A DNA stretch of 64,000 nucleotides from Phaeodactylibacter luteus (GTDB lineage Bacteria; Bacteroidota; Bacteroidia; Chitinophagales; Saprospiraceae): contig NZ_VOOR01000030.1 in assembly GCF_007993045.1 (NCBI RefSeq), positions 1-64,000 of the forward strand, written 5' to 3'. The position numbers and the translations under genes were made by a program. Positions within the stretch are counted from its first letter, which is position 1. Each line of letters begins with the position of its first letter. The notes under the pieces were generated by a model. That model made no database searches, was not told the DNA's origin, and saw only the letters and a program-made list of their open reading frames with translations. Shown here piece after piece: positions 32,897 through 41,868 of the stretch.

Positions 32897-34669
32897 ATGA
32901 GATACTGTTTTACGCTTTTAGCACTGTTGGCTGCCGGCTACTTGTGTGCACAAGGGCAAAGCGCCCTCTCCCTCCCTTTTGAAGCCGACAGCAATACGAC
33001 AGCGGCTTATCAGGAGGCGATACGTTTTTACGAGGATTTGGCCGTTGCTTACCCCGAGCTGCGCCTGCAGGCGCATGGCCAGACAGATGCCGGCTATCCG
33101 CTCCACTTGGCTGTGGTAGCCAAAGACGGAGCGTGGACGCCAGAACAAGCCCGGGCACAGGGCAAGATGGTCCTTTTTGTGAATAATGCCATCCACCCCG
33201 GTGAGCCTTGTGGGGTAGAGGCCACTATGCTGCTGTTGCGCAACCTGCTTCAGGGCCCCGATAAAAATGCTGTGCTCGAACGGCTCACCCTGGTTGCTAT
33301 CCCCTTTTACAATATCGGGGGCGGCCTCAACCGGGGGGCGCACAGCCGTGCCAATCAAAACGGGCCTGCTGCTTATGGCTTTCGCGGCAACGCTAAAAAC
33401 TTGGACCTAAACCGGGATTTTATTAAGTGTGACTCCCGCAATGCCCAGACCTTCAACCAATTATTTGCGTACTGGCAGCCCGATGTATTTGTAGACAACC
33501 ATACTTCCAATGGGGCCGACTACCCCTATACCATGACCCTCATCCCCACTCAAAGCGACAAGCTGCACCCCAGCCTGGCGGGCTACCTTGATGAGCAGCT
33601 TGTGCCTCAGCTTTTTGCAGGCATGCAGGCTGACGGATGGGAGATGACGCCTTATGTATACGCCCGTACTACGCCGGACGAAGGGATCGCGGCCTTCCTT
33701 GACCTGCCGCGTTACTCCACAGGCTACGCCGCTCTGCACAATACGATTGGCTTTATGCCCGAAGCACATATGCTGAAGCCTTTCCGAGACCGGGTAGCGA
33801 GCACCTATGCTTTTATGGACAACCTCATCCGGATCATGTTGCAGGACCAGGCCGATATTCAGCATGCCCGGTCGGAGGCCATAGCTGATGTGGCCTCCCG
33901 TGATAGTTTTGCCCTCAACTGGGCATTAGACCCCGCCCGCTCTATGCCATTGCTGTTTAAGGGGTACGAGGCCAAATACAAAACGAGCGAGGTATCAGGC
34001 TTGCCGCGGCTCTATTACGACCGCACAGCCCCTTACGAAAAGGAAATCCCCCACTTTCGGTTTTACAATACCGTGAGCAAAGTAAGCCGGCCGGCAGCTT
34101 ATGTTATCCCGCAGGCATACCAAGATGTTATCGACCGGTTGCGCTGGAACGGCGTGGAGCTGTACCGGCTAACGGAAGATGTAGTGTTGGACTGTGAGCA
34201 ATACCGCATTGCCGGCTACAAAACAGTGAACGCGCCATACGAGGGCCACTATCTGCACCGGGAGGTGGAAGTAGAACGGCTGCAACAGCCTTGGGCTTAC
34301 CGAAAAGGCGACTATGTGGTGCTGGCCAATCAAGCAGCCAACCGCTACATTGTGGAAACCTTGGAGCCCCAAGGGGCAGACTCCTTCTTCGCGTGGAATT
34401 TTTTTGACGGCATTCTGATGCAGAAGGAGCATTTTTCTGCCTATGTGTTTGAAGATAAAGCTGCTGCCATGCTAGCAGAAGACCCGTTGCTCAGGCAGGC
34501 TTTAGAAGAAAAAAGGGCAACAGATACCACCTTCGCCCAATCTGAACGGGCACAGCTCAACTTTGTTTACGAGCGTTCCCCCCACTATGAACCCACCTTC
34601 CGGCTTTATCCTGTGGCAAGGTTGAATACTGCAGAGGGGCTTCCGCTGGAGAAAAGCAGCGCAGAGTAA
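32897..34669 (+). CDS. Secreted M14-family carboxypeptidase-like metallopeptidase
   Basis: The 590 residues have a signal peptide (MRYCFTLLALLAAGYLCAQ). The zinc-binding HxxE is in NNAIHPGEPCGVEA and the third ligand His in DVFVDNHTSNGADYP. A candidate general-base Glu lies in GFMPEAHMLKPF. The C-terminal 250 residues carry an extra domain. The M14 family removes C-terminal residues from peptides; this one would act in the periplasm or outside. Its stop codon overlaps the start of the symporter gene by one base (TAATG), which implies translational coupling of peptidase and transporter. Confidence 0.88.
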   Translation: MRYCFTLLALLAAGYLCAQGQSALSLPFEADSNTTAAYQEAIRFYEDLAVAYPELRLQAHGQTDAGYPLHLAVVAKDGAWTPEQARAQGKMVLFVNNAIHPGEPCGVEATMLLLRNLLQGPDKNAVLERLTLVAIPFYNIGGGLNRGAHSRANQNGPAAYGFRGNAKNLDLNRDFIKCDSRNAQTFNQLFAYWQPDVFVDNHTSNGADYPYTMTLIPTQSDKLHPSLAGYLDEQLVPQLFAGMQADGWEMTPYVYARTTPDEGIAAFLDLPRYSTGYAALHNTIGFMPEAHMLKPFRDRVASTYAFMDNLIRIMLQDQADIQHARSEAIADVASRDSFALNWALDPARSMPLLFKGYEAKYKTSEVSGLPRLYYDRTAPYEKEIPHFRFYNTVSKVSRPAAYVIPQAYQDVIDRLRWNGVELYRLTEDVVLDCEQYRIAGYKTVNAPYEGHYLHREVEVERLQQPWAYRKGDYVVLANQAANRYIVETLEPQGADSFFAWNFFDGILMQKEHFSAYVFEDKAAAMLAEDPLLRQALEEKRATDTTFAQSERAQLNFVYERSPHYEPTFRLYPVARLNTAEGLPLEKSSAE

Positions 34670-36117
34670 TGCTGCCCGGGTTTGTAGTGGCCTACCTTGG
34701 CGCCACCCTGCTCATTGGCTGGTGGGCATCCCGGCGGGTGAAGAGTACACGCGACTTTGTCGTTGCAGGGCGCAACCTGCCAATGGTTGTGGCAGCCTCC
34801 GCCCTTTTCGCTACTTGGTTTGGCTCGGAGACCATATTAGGGGCAAGCGCGGAGTTTGTCGAGCACGGGCTGATCGGTGTGATAGAGGACCCTTTTGGCG
34901 CAGCTCTGTGCCTTTTTTTAGTTGGTGCATTGTATGCCCGCCCTCTGTACCGCTTGCAGGTACTTACCTTTAACGACTTTTTCCGCATCCGGTTCAGCCG
35001 TAGGGCAGAGCTTATCTCTGCGGTGTTCATGATACCGTCCTATTTTGGCTGGGTTGCAGCACAGCTGGTCGCTATGGCCATTTTGCTCAACGCCATCGCT
35101 GGGCTCACCTTGCTGCAAGGCATTGGTTTGTGCACGCTGATCGTGGTCTGTTATACCTATATTGGAGGGATGTGGGCGGTGTCGGTGACAGATTTTGTGC
35201 AAGCTATAATGATTGTAGCAGGCTTGTTGCTGCTGGCGTATCAGCTAGGGGCAGCAGCTGGCGGCCCAGCCCGGGTATTGGCCAGTGTGCCGGATGGGTT
35301 TTACCGGTTTTGGCCGAAAGGCGGCTGGCACAGCACCTTGCACTATATTGCGGCCTGGATAACGATAGGGCTGGGCTCCATCCCCCAGCAAGATGTATTT
35401 CAGCGAGTGATGGCAGCCCGGTCTGCACCTACGGCAGTACGCGCATCCTATCTTTCTGCCGTCCTTTATCTGACGATAGGCTTGATCCCTTTATTTATCG
35501 GGCTTTGTGCACGGTTGTTGTACCCGGAGGCCAGTACCCTTGAAGACAAGCAGTTGGTTTTGCCCTCCGTAGTGCTAGCCCACAGCAGTTTGTGGCTACA
35601 GGTATTGTTTTTTGGGGCACTGTTGTCGGCCATTCTGAGTACGACTTCAGGTGGCATGTTAGCGCCTGCAACAGTGATAGGGGAAAACTTGATAAAACCC
35701 TACTACCCGGGCATGAGCGACCGCCGGCTCTTGTACGCGATGCGGCTTTCGGTTGTAGGGGTTGCCCTTTGCTCAGCTGCATTGGCTGCAACAAGCCAGA
35801 ACATCTACGAGCTGGTGGGCCAATCTTCTGCCCTGAGCCTGGTCAGCTTATTTGTCCCTCTGACAGCAGGCCTGTATTGGAAGAGGGCATCAAATGTAGG
35901 GGCACTCAGCGCTATCGTATTCGGCATGCTCACTTGGCTGTTCTGCGAATGGCAAGCTACCGCAGTGCCCAGCCTTATATATGGCGGCCTGGCGAGCACG
36001 GCTGCTATGATGGCTGGCAGCTGGTTTTTCCCAGACCGCAGTTTCGTTGCTTACCAATTAGCTGTTGGCGAGGCCAACTCCGTGGCGGGGCGGGCGTTAA
36101 ACAATCAAAAGACCTAG
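34669..36117 (+). CDS. Sodium:solute symporter (SSS family)
   Basis: The 482 residues have about 13 membrane segments. Family features include VVAGRNLPMVVAASALFATWFGSETILGA near the N-terminus, YTYIGGMWAVSVTDFVQ in the middle, and a later LLSAILSTTSGGMLAPATVIGENL. It should import a small organic solute with Na+ across the inner membrane. Coupling by a 1-nt overlap to the secreted M14 peptidase suggests the solute is a peptide-breakdown product such as proline or another amino acid. The specific substrate is inference. Confidence 0.92.
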   Translation: MLPGFVVAYLGATLLIGWWASRRVKSTRDFVVAGRNLPMVVAASALFATWFGSETILGASAEFVEHGLIGVIEDPFGAALCLFLVGALYARPLYRLQVLTFNDFFRIRFSRRAELISAVFMIPSYFGWVAAQLVAMAILLNAIAGLTLLQGIGLCTLIVVCYTYIGGMWAVSVTDFVQAIMIVAGLLLLAYQLGAAAGGPARVLASVPDGFYRFWPKGGWHSTLHYIAAWITIGLGSIPQQDVFQRVMAARSAPTAVRASYLSAVLYLTIGLIPLFIGLCARLLYPEASTLEDKQLVLPSVVLAHSSLWLQVLFFGALLSAILSTTSGGMLAPATVIGENLIKPYYPGMSDRRLLYAMRLSVVGVALCSAALAATSQNIYELVGQSSALSLVSLFVPLTAGLYWKRASNVGALSAIVFGMLTWLFCEWQATAVPSLIYGGLASTAAMMAGSWFFPDRSFVAYQLAVGEANSVAGRALNNQKT

Positions 36118-36120
36118 GTT

Positions 36121-37131
36121 ATGAGAGGGCATGTCTACTTTTTCCTCGCCATGGTGCTGTTGAGCGCTGGCTGTGCCAAACGCTTCAGCAGCCCCTTTGT
36201 GCAGCGCATGGTGCCGCCTGCACCTGACTACAGCCAAAGCCAGAGCTGGGCTGCCCTGCCATGGACGGACGATGCTGCCGACAACTGCCCGGATGGGCTC
36301 GAAGACAGACAGTCAGAGGCGCCGGCCGATGTCTTCTACATCCATCCTACCACCTATACTGGGCGTACGGCCGATGGGCGCTGGAACGGAGATGTGCAGG
36401 ATGTGCAGCTCCGGCAAAAGACTTCAGAGCGCCCTATCCGCTTTCAGGCCAGTATTTTCAATGCTGCAGGCCGGGTATTTGCGCCTTTTTACCGCCAAGC
36501 CCATTTGCAGGCCTATTTTACGGAAGATACAGTCAGTGCGCGCCGGGCCTTTGCGCTAGCGTATGAAGACGTAGCCCGGTCATTTGAGTACTACCTGGAG
36601 TATTACAACGAAGGGCGGCCCATCATTATCGCTGCCCATAGCCAAGGGGCCACGCATGGTGAGCGCCTATTGAAAAACTTCTTTGATGGCAAGCCCCTGC
36701 AACAGCAGCTGATTGCGGCTTACCTGGTGGGCATGCCCATCAGAAGGACAGCCTTCGAAGTGCTGCAGCCTTGTGTAGATGAGCAGCAGACGGGCTGCTA
36801 TGTAAGCTGGCGCACCTTCCGGAAAGGGGCTGCCCCAAGGCAGCAGGACACTACGGTTGTGGTGGTCAACCCTTTGACCTGGACTATGGGGGACACCCTG
36901 GCTCCGGCCTCAGCCAACCGGGGAGCTGTGCTCCGGCCGTTTGAAAAGGTACGCCCCGGGAATGTCAGCGCACAAGTACATGGGCCAGTTCTGTGGAGCA
37001 GCAAGCCTTCCTTTCCCGGCAGTTTCCTGCTCCGCCGCAAGAACTACCACATTGGAGATTACAATCTTTTCTATCTGGATGTCCGGGAAAATGCGGTGGT
37101 ACGGTCCCGCGCTTTTTTCCAGCGGCGTTGA
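36121..37131 (+). CDS. DUF3089 lipoprotein with alpha/beta-hydrolase features
   Basis: The 336 residues have a lipoprotein signal (FFLAMVLLSAGCAKR, Cys18). The DUF3089 region contains ADVFYIHPTTYTG, FQASIFNAAGRVFAPFYRQAH, and the nucleophile-elbow-like IIIAAHSQGATHGERLL, where HSQGA stands for GxSxG. It starts 3 nt after the symporter stop, so it closes the scavenging operon. A hydrolase role at the outer membrane is likely, with unknown substrate. The promoter of the next unit overlaps its stop codon. Confidence 0.88.
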   Translation: MRGHVYFFLAMVLLSAGCAKRFSSPFVQRMVPPAPDYSQSQSWAALPWTDDAADNCPDGLEDRQSEAPADVFYIHPTTYTGRTADGRWNGDVQDVQLRQKTSERPIRFQASIFNAAGRVFAPFYRQAHLQAYFTEDTVSARRAFALAYEDVARSFEYYLEYYNEGRPIIIAAHSQGATHGERLLKNFFDGKPLQQQLIAAYLVGMPIRRTAFEVLQPCVDEQQTGCYVSWRTFRKGAAPRQQDTTVVVVNPLTWTMGDTLAPASANRGAVLRPFEKVRPGNVSAQVHGPVLWSSKPSFPGSFLLRRKNYHIGDYNLFYLDVRENAVVRSRAFFQRR

Positions 37132-37157
37132 AGAAATCGTAAAAATGCGTAACTTTG
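37128..37157 (+). promoter_or_regulatory. Promoter overlapping the DUF3089 stop codon
   Basis: TTG (sharing bases with the TGA stop) is followed after exactly 19 nt by TAACTTTG, a full match to the Bacteroidota promoter pattern. It points toward the response-regulator gene, giving a leader of about 450 nt. Confidence 0.55.
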
Positions 37158-37610
37158 ATTTTCAGGCCAGCCAAAGGCAGAACAGTGCCCTGTCCTGACT
37201 ACTGCATGTAAAGAGCTGTTATCAAGCTCATTTTCATTCCCCTTTATCAGCTGAAAGCTTAAGTTCATCCTCCAATGCCCACACCTCTACAAAACGGAGG
37301 TATGTGGCAATTGAGGCTTATTGTTCGTTGCTCCTTGTTTTGATAAATACGATTGGTGTGGACAAAGGCTGCTCTGGTTTACGAGCAGGGCAGCCGGTAT
37401 TTGAACAGGATTGAAATACCTATTCAGGCCAACGCTTTGCGGATGAGCGCCCAAGCCGGGCGTTTAGGGCAAGCTCCTGAGCAATGACCACTAGCGCCTT
37501 AAAAGCTTGAACCTGCCAACCGGCTGTATAGCCGTATCTACCGGGGTTCGTACACGTTAGTGTTTGCAGCTTAATAATTGCCTCCCGCCGAAGCGTGATA
37601 AACACAAACT
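37132..37610 (+). other. 479-bp gene-free stretch, possible long leader
   Basis: No convincing gene is present. The longest plus-strand frames after the promoter are about 20 codons. If the promoter at 37128-37157 is used, most of this stretch is the 5' leader of the response-regulator mRNA. I see no known riboswitch fold. Confidence 0.4.
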
Positions 37611-38282
37611 ATGACAACATTAAACACCATTCAAGTTGCCGTGATCGATGATCATGAGGCTTTATTGGAGCAAATGTGCCGCACGCTCAAAGCGGAAGGG
37701 ATCAACTGTGTACTTACCGCTCCAAGTGTGCCCTCTTTTTTTGAAAAATATGTGATGCTACAGCCCCAGCTCGACGTAATACTGCTCGATCTCGACCTGG
37801 GCGGCGTAGTGGACATATCCCACATACAGCAGTTGAAGCAGATGACCAGCGCGCCCAAAATTGTTATCGTGACTGGCTACAATGATGCCAGCCTTCTGGC
37901 GGAAGCCATCCGCATGGGGGCAGATGGCTACTTCGTCAAGCGCCCATCTCCCCAGCCTACTTTGCCAGAAGTAATCCGCCTGACCCACAAAGGCGGTGCT
38001 TACCTCGAGCCAGGAATTGCCTCACAGGTGTTGCAACAGCTGCGCTCACAGACTTCGATCGTCTCTATAGACCTGGCATCAATAGCCAGGCAATTGGGGC
38101 TGACGTTCTCCAAACGAGAGATAGAAGTATTGCACGGGCTTCTAGAAGAGCTCACCTACCAAGAAATAGGCGATAGCAATCATATATCCATCAACACGGT
38201 AAGGCATTATGTAAAGTCGCTTTACCAAAAGCTAGGGGTCAACAGCAGGGAGGAGCTCACCCTAAAATTACAGGGGTTTTAG
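37611..38282 (+). CDS. NarL/LuxR-type response regulator
   Basis: The 223 residues contain a receiver domain (about 8-130) with acidic pocket VIDDHE, phosphoacceptor D60 in VILLDLD, conserved Thr in IVTGYND and Lys in YFVKRPS. A LuxR-type HTH follows at about 160-220 (FSKREIEVLHGLLEELTYQEIG, then ISINTVRHYVKSLYQKLGV). It binds DNA when phosphorylated. The convergent gene on the other side of two repeats encodes a giant sensor kinase, the likely partner. The stop codon is TAG, with its G contributed by the first base of element B3. The sequence outside the duplication shows the original stop was TAA. Confidence 0.92.
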   Translation: MTTLNTIQVAVIDDHEALLEQMCRTLKAEGINCVLTAPSVPSFFEKYVMLQPQLDVILLDLDLGGVVDISHIQQLKQMTSAPKIVIVTGYNDASLLAEAIRMGADGYFVKRPSPQPTLPEVIRLTHKGGAYLEPGIASQVLQQLRSQTSIVSIDLASIARQLGLTFSKREIEVLHGLLEELTYQEIGDSNHISINTVRHYVKSLYQKLGVNSREELTLKLQGF

Positions 38283-38398
38283 ATAATACTGGGATTTCGC
38301 CCTTCGGGCTGTATTTGCCAACGCCCATCCTGCCGTCATTTATGGTGGGCAAGCTGTTCCGCACAAAGTTCAAATAGGTTCGCTCCAAAAGTAGATCC
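38282..38398. mobile_element. Decayed family-B element B3 at the response-regulator stop
   Basis: The left end, gatactgggatttcgccctt with one small indel, aligns with the B1 left end over about 40 bp (27 of 40 identical, including gggctg and tttgccaa). The right end shares gttcgctccaaaag with B1. TTA borders it on both sides (38279-38281 and 38399-38401). Removing the element and one TTA restores ttt taa ccc, so the gene would end at the same codon. The right inverted end is shortened. Confidence 0.55.
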
Positions 38399-38403
38399 TT
38401 AAC

Positions 38404-38583
38404 CCGGACATAACCCAGATTTTCGTTTTTGGGGCCTGCTCCTGCCAGCGGGCAGGAGCCGCTATGCTACGGGGCTCGCTATCCGCTCGGCCCTATCGGG
38501 CTTGCCACCCCTTCGCAGCGCTAGTCCGATCCCATCCTATAGCCGATACAGCCTGAACGCTTTCGGCATTTCACATTACGCCC
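38404..38583 (+). repeat. Family-A hairpin repeat, copy A5
   Basis: The left end (cggacataacccagattttc) and right end (cacattacgcccc) are decayed terminal repeats. The core is complete. Its second hairpin is the perfect form gctcctgcc / ggcaggagc, where other copies have one mismatch. It starts 5 nt after B3 and ends 10 nt before the kinase stop codon. No matching 8-bp flanks are visible. Together, B3 and A5 account for nearly all of the 311-bp convergent gap. Confidence 0.8.
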
Positions 38584-38593
38584 CAACATAGCT

Positions 38594-41500
38594 TTAAAAA
38601 GGCGCTTCTCTTTTGGTGGTGGAGGGCAGCCACAGGGTGACACTTACGCCCTTTCCTTCAAAGCTATCGATATGGAGGGCGCCACCTTGCCTACTGATGA
38701 GCTCATGAGCAAAGGTGAGCCCAAGGCCAGTGCCCGGCTCTCCCAATGTACCTGGCTGGGAGAAGTTTTTGCCCGGCTGCCGTATGGCTGCCAGCTCCTG
38801 TTCAGAGAGCCCTTTTCCTGAGTTGAAAATACGGATGGCACTGCGGCTTTGCTCCACGAAGTAGCTTATTTCAATTTTGCCTTTCACCGGCGTGAATTTC
38901 AGGGCATTGACCAAGATGTTCTGAAGCGCAATGGCCAGGCTGGGAAGATCGGCCGTGATCACAAGAGGCTTGGCAGGAGGCGGTTCTATTTTCAGCACAA
39001 TCTGCTTAGCCTTAGCTGCCCCCTTGAGGATGGGCAGCAGCTGTGCTGCAAACTCAGGCAGGTCAACTGTCGAAGCGGCTGGCACGCCTTGTTTGCCGTG
39101 GCTGAGGTAATCGGTTTTCAAATCTTCCAAAGTACTGAAGAGAAGAAGGGTGCTTTGCTGTATGTGCTGTGCGAGCTTAGCAGCTCCCTCCCACTGGCCC
39201 GATTCGAGCGTTTTCACCAAGTGCGCGGTGGCTTGGTCGATCAGGAAGAGGTTGCCCCTGACCTCATGCCCAAGAATAGACATCATGCGGTCTTTTTCTT
39301 GGTTGAGCACCTGCAGGGCTTGGTTTTGTGAGAGTATGGTCTGTTGTTTAAGCTGGATTTCCGCAGTGCGCCGGGCCACTTCTTGCAGCAACATCTGCCG
39401 TTGTTTGCTCATGTGCTTTATCCTCAGCCTGGAAAAGCCATAGCCGAGCCCGGTCAGGGCAAGCGGCACGGCTATCCAAAACCAGATCATGAGGTAGAAT
39501 GGTTTCCTGACCCGTACCGGTATGGCTAGGTGGCTGCTCTCAAACCAGGTTTCATTGAGCCGCCCTCTGACTTGCAGCGTATAGCTGCCATAGGGCAAGC
39601 CGCTGAGCACCACCTTGGGCCCGGCAATCGGCTGCCAGTCTTCAGATAGCCCTTCAAGGCGGTAGTCGTACTGGTAGGAGGTTTTTGGCAAATAGCTGGC
39701 CATACTGAAAGTGACGTGAGCGGCAGTTGAGGTACCATTGGAAAGCTCAATTTCGCCTGAGGAAACAAAGTCGGCTGTCGCATCCGTTATTTCCCCCCGG
39801 GCGTCGGGCCTGCCCAAAAAAGCAACAGACAGCTTTACTTCGCTTGAGGTAGGGAGAAAAGGGTATTCCCCAGGCTGGAAACTGCATGCACCATTGACGC
39901 CCCCTAAGAAAAGCTGGCCGTCTTGGGCTTTATAGGAGGAGGCAAAGTTGAACTCGTCTGCAGGCAGCCCGCTGACTTTTGAAAAGCTGCCTTTGTCCAT
40001 ATTGGTTGTAGACAGCCAGCCTAAGCCCAAGTTGGTAGGGAGCCAAAGCCTGCCCTGTTGGTCTTCATAAACGGCGTAGATGGTATTGTCCGGCAAGCCT
40101 GTTTTCTCTCGGGTATAAGCCGTTGTTTTGCTTTGCTGAGGCAGCCAAAGCAACAGCCCTTCTTCCTTAGTAGAAACCCAACAGCTGTCGGGCGAGCTCC
40201 AAAAGCTATGATTGACAGTGGCATGGATAGCTGGCTGGCTGCCGGTCTTGGGCTGCCCATCGATTGTGGCAGCGTATAGCCCTTTGGTAGTCCCTATCCA
40301 CAAGGCACCTTGGAATTCTGAGATATGGCGCACTTGTTCGTTGTGCAGTTGGAAGGCCTCGTTGATAGCCGTACAGGGGCGCAGTTCACCGCATTGGGGG
40401 TCATAATAGTGCAGCCCATTGTGCGCGCCTGCCCAAATGGTGCCATTGGAGCTCTTGAAAAGGGAAAGGCAGGCAATGGGGCCTTGGCTTGTCGCCGGCA
40501 TGTCGTATTGGCGGAGCAGCCGGAGCTTTTGGTCGAAGACCAAGATTTTCTCATAATGCCCGCCCACCCATATTTCGCCATCCTTCCCCCTACAGGTGCT
40601 GAGGAAAGGGGCATCGAGGCTGTCGGGAAAAGGGCTTGGGCTGATGCCTTGGGTGGCCATATTGCCGGTGTAAGAGCTCGCAATCAGCTCCCCGTCCGGC
40701 AGTTCCAAAAAAGCCCGCATGCTTTTGCCCAAGGTCGTTTTGTAAATGGTGAACGGGCTGGGCTGCACCAACAGCACATTGACCCGCGAATGGAAGTTGG
40801 CGTAGGCGACGCCATAGCCATCAAAAAAGATCTCCCCCTTGTGGGCGGTAGGCAGTATGTCATGTTGTTGGCCAGGAAAAAACGTTTTCCAGGAAAAGGC
40901 CTGCTCGCCTTTTGCTGTATAAACGAGCCAGTCATCTGGAGTGATGAGGTGGAGGCCGCCATTGGGTGAAATACCAAGCTTTATACCTTGGTGCACAGGG
41001 ATTACAGCCCCTGAACCCAGCTGCAATGCATGAGATAGGCCGCCGCCTGCTTTGGCGATCAGCTGATGTACGTTTTCGCCCATGTAGGTGATGCTGTATG
41101 GAAATTGCACTGCGAGCTGCCCGCCAGGCAGAGGCTGCAGGGCAATAGCAGGGCAAGGGACAGGGATAGAATCAAGCGTATGGCCGTCAGGGCCCAGCCT
41201 CAGCAGTGCTGTTTTAGATTGTACCCAGAAGGACCGGCCAGGGCCAGGCACTACAATAGAGCGATTGCTTTGCCCAAATTGCCCATTCAGAATTTGCCGG
41301 AAGCCCTCTTCGGAGCTATAAGCATGAACCTCACCATTGCTTAGCAGCAGGTAAATGATATGCTCGCGTGCATACAGGTGGCGGATCTCTGCCGCCGTAT
41401 GCCCCAGTTTAGGTGCGAGAAGGCTGTCGAAATCAACAACCTGCCCAGTTTGGGGCGAGTAGAGAAAGATTTCAGTTTGGCTATAAGAGCGCTGTGCCCC

Positions 41501-41830
41501 TGCAATCGTTTTATAGACGAACCGGCCCGCCCAAATCCGCCCGGCACCGTCTTCTGCAAGTATACCGTTAATTTGTGCGGGGTCCTGTTTAGGCGGCAGG
41601 GAAATGGGCTGAAAGCGGTCACCGTTGTAGCGGTTCAGTGCTGCATCTGTATAAATCCAAAGGCTGCCATTTTGGGCAAGCAGGCTTTGCTGAGGGTAAG
41701 CCCCATACAACCCGTCTTTGTAGCTCAAGGAATGCTGTATGCTATAGTGTGTCTGTGCCGACAGTGCCAGATAGCCTAAAGCTGAGGTAAGGAGGGCTAG
41801 TAGCAGCCTAATGTAGCGGGAGCCTTTCAT
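38594..41830 (-). CDS. Beta-propeller sensor histidine kinase
   Basis: The 1078 residues start with a signal peptide (LLLALLTSALGYLALSAQ). The periplasmic sensor consists of two-component-regulator propeller repeats (for example DGLYGAYPQQSLLAQNGSLW, EDQQGRLWLPTNLGLGW) and a Y_Y_Y domain (about 680-765). One membrane segment lies near 773-795. A coiled coil leads to the H-box (MMSILGHEVRGN, near 853), then the N-box ILVNALKFTP near 980, G1 (IFNSGKGLSEQE) and G2 (GTGLGLTFAHELISRQGG). No receiver domain follows, so it is not a hybrid. The convergent LuxR-type regulator is the likely partner. Homologues often sense polysaccharide fragments. Confidence 0.92.
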   Translation of the reverse strand: MKGSRYIRLLLALLTSALGYLALSAQTHYSIQHSLSYKDGLYGAYPQQSLLAQNGSLWIYTDAALNRYNGDRFQPISLPPKQDPAQINGILAEDGAGRIWAGRFVYKTIAGAQRSYSQTEIFLYSPQTGQVVDFDSLLAPKLGHTAAEIRHLYAREHIIYLLLSNGEVHAYSSEEGFRQILNGQFGQSNRSIVVPGPGRSFWVQSKTALLRLGPDGHTLDSIPVPCPAIALQPLPGGQLAVQFPYSITYMGENVHQLIAKAGGGLSHALQLGSGAVIPVHQGIKLGISPNGGLHLITPDDWLVYTAKGEQAFSWKTFFPGQQHDILPTAHKGEIFFDGYGVAYANFHSRVNVLLVQPSPFTIYKTTLGKSMRAFLELPDGELIASSYTGNMATQGISPSPFPDSLDAPFLSTCRGKDGEIWVGGHYEKILVFDQKLRLLRQYDMPATSQGPIACLSLFKSSNGTIWAGAHNGLHYYDPQCGELRPCTAINEAFQLHNEQVRHISEFQGALWIGTTKGLYAATIDGQPKTGSQPAIHATVNHSFWSSPDSCWVSTKEEGLLLWLPQQSKTTAYTREKTGLPDNTIYAVYEDQQGRLWLPTNLGLGWLSTTNMDKGSFSKVSGLPADEFNFASSYKAQDGQLFLGGVNGACSFQPGEYPFLPTSSEVKLSVAFLGRPDARGEITDATADFVSSGEIELSNGTSTAAHVTFSMASYLPKTSYQYDYRLEGLSEDWQPIAGPKVVLSGLPYGSYTLQVRGRLNETWFESSHLAIPVRVRKPFYLMIWFWIAVPLALTGLGYGFSRLRIKHMSKQRQMLLQEVARRTAEIQLKQQTILSQNQALQVLNQEKDRMMSILGHEVRGNLFLIDQATAHLVKTLESGQWEGAAKLAQHIQQSTLLLFSTLEDLKTDYLSHGKQGVPAASTVDLPEFAAQLLPILKGAAKAKQIVLKIEPPPAKPLVITADLPSLAIALQNILVNALKFTPVKGKIEISYFVEQSRSAIRIFNSGKGLSEQELAAIRQPGKNFSQPGTLGEPGTGLGLTFAHELISRQGGALHIDSFEGKGVSVTLWLPSTTKREAPF

Positions 41831-41868
41831 TTTTATAGCTTAAGCAGAAGCAAACCCGGCAAGAGCTG

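Noticed and set aside
38397-38591. Target duplication around copy A5
   Set aside because: The flanks ccttaacc and caacatag do not match. The element may be old, or its ends are misplaced by a few bases.
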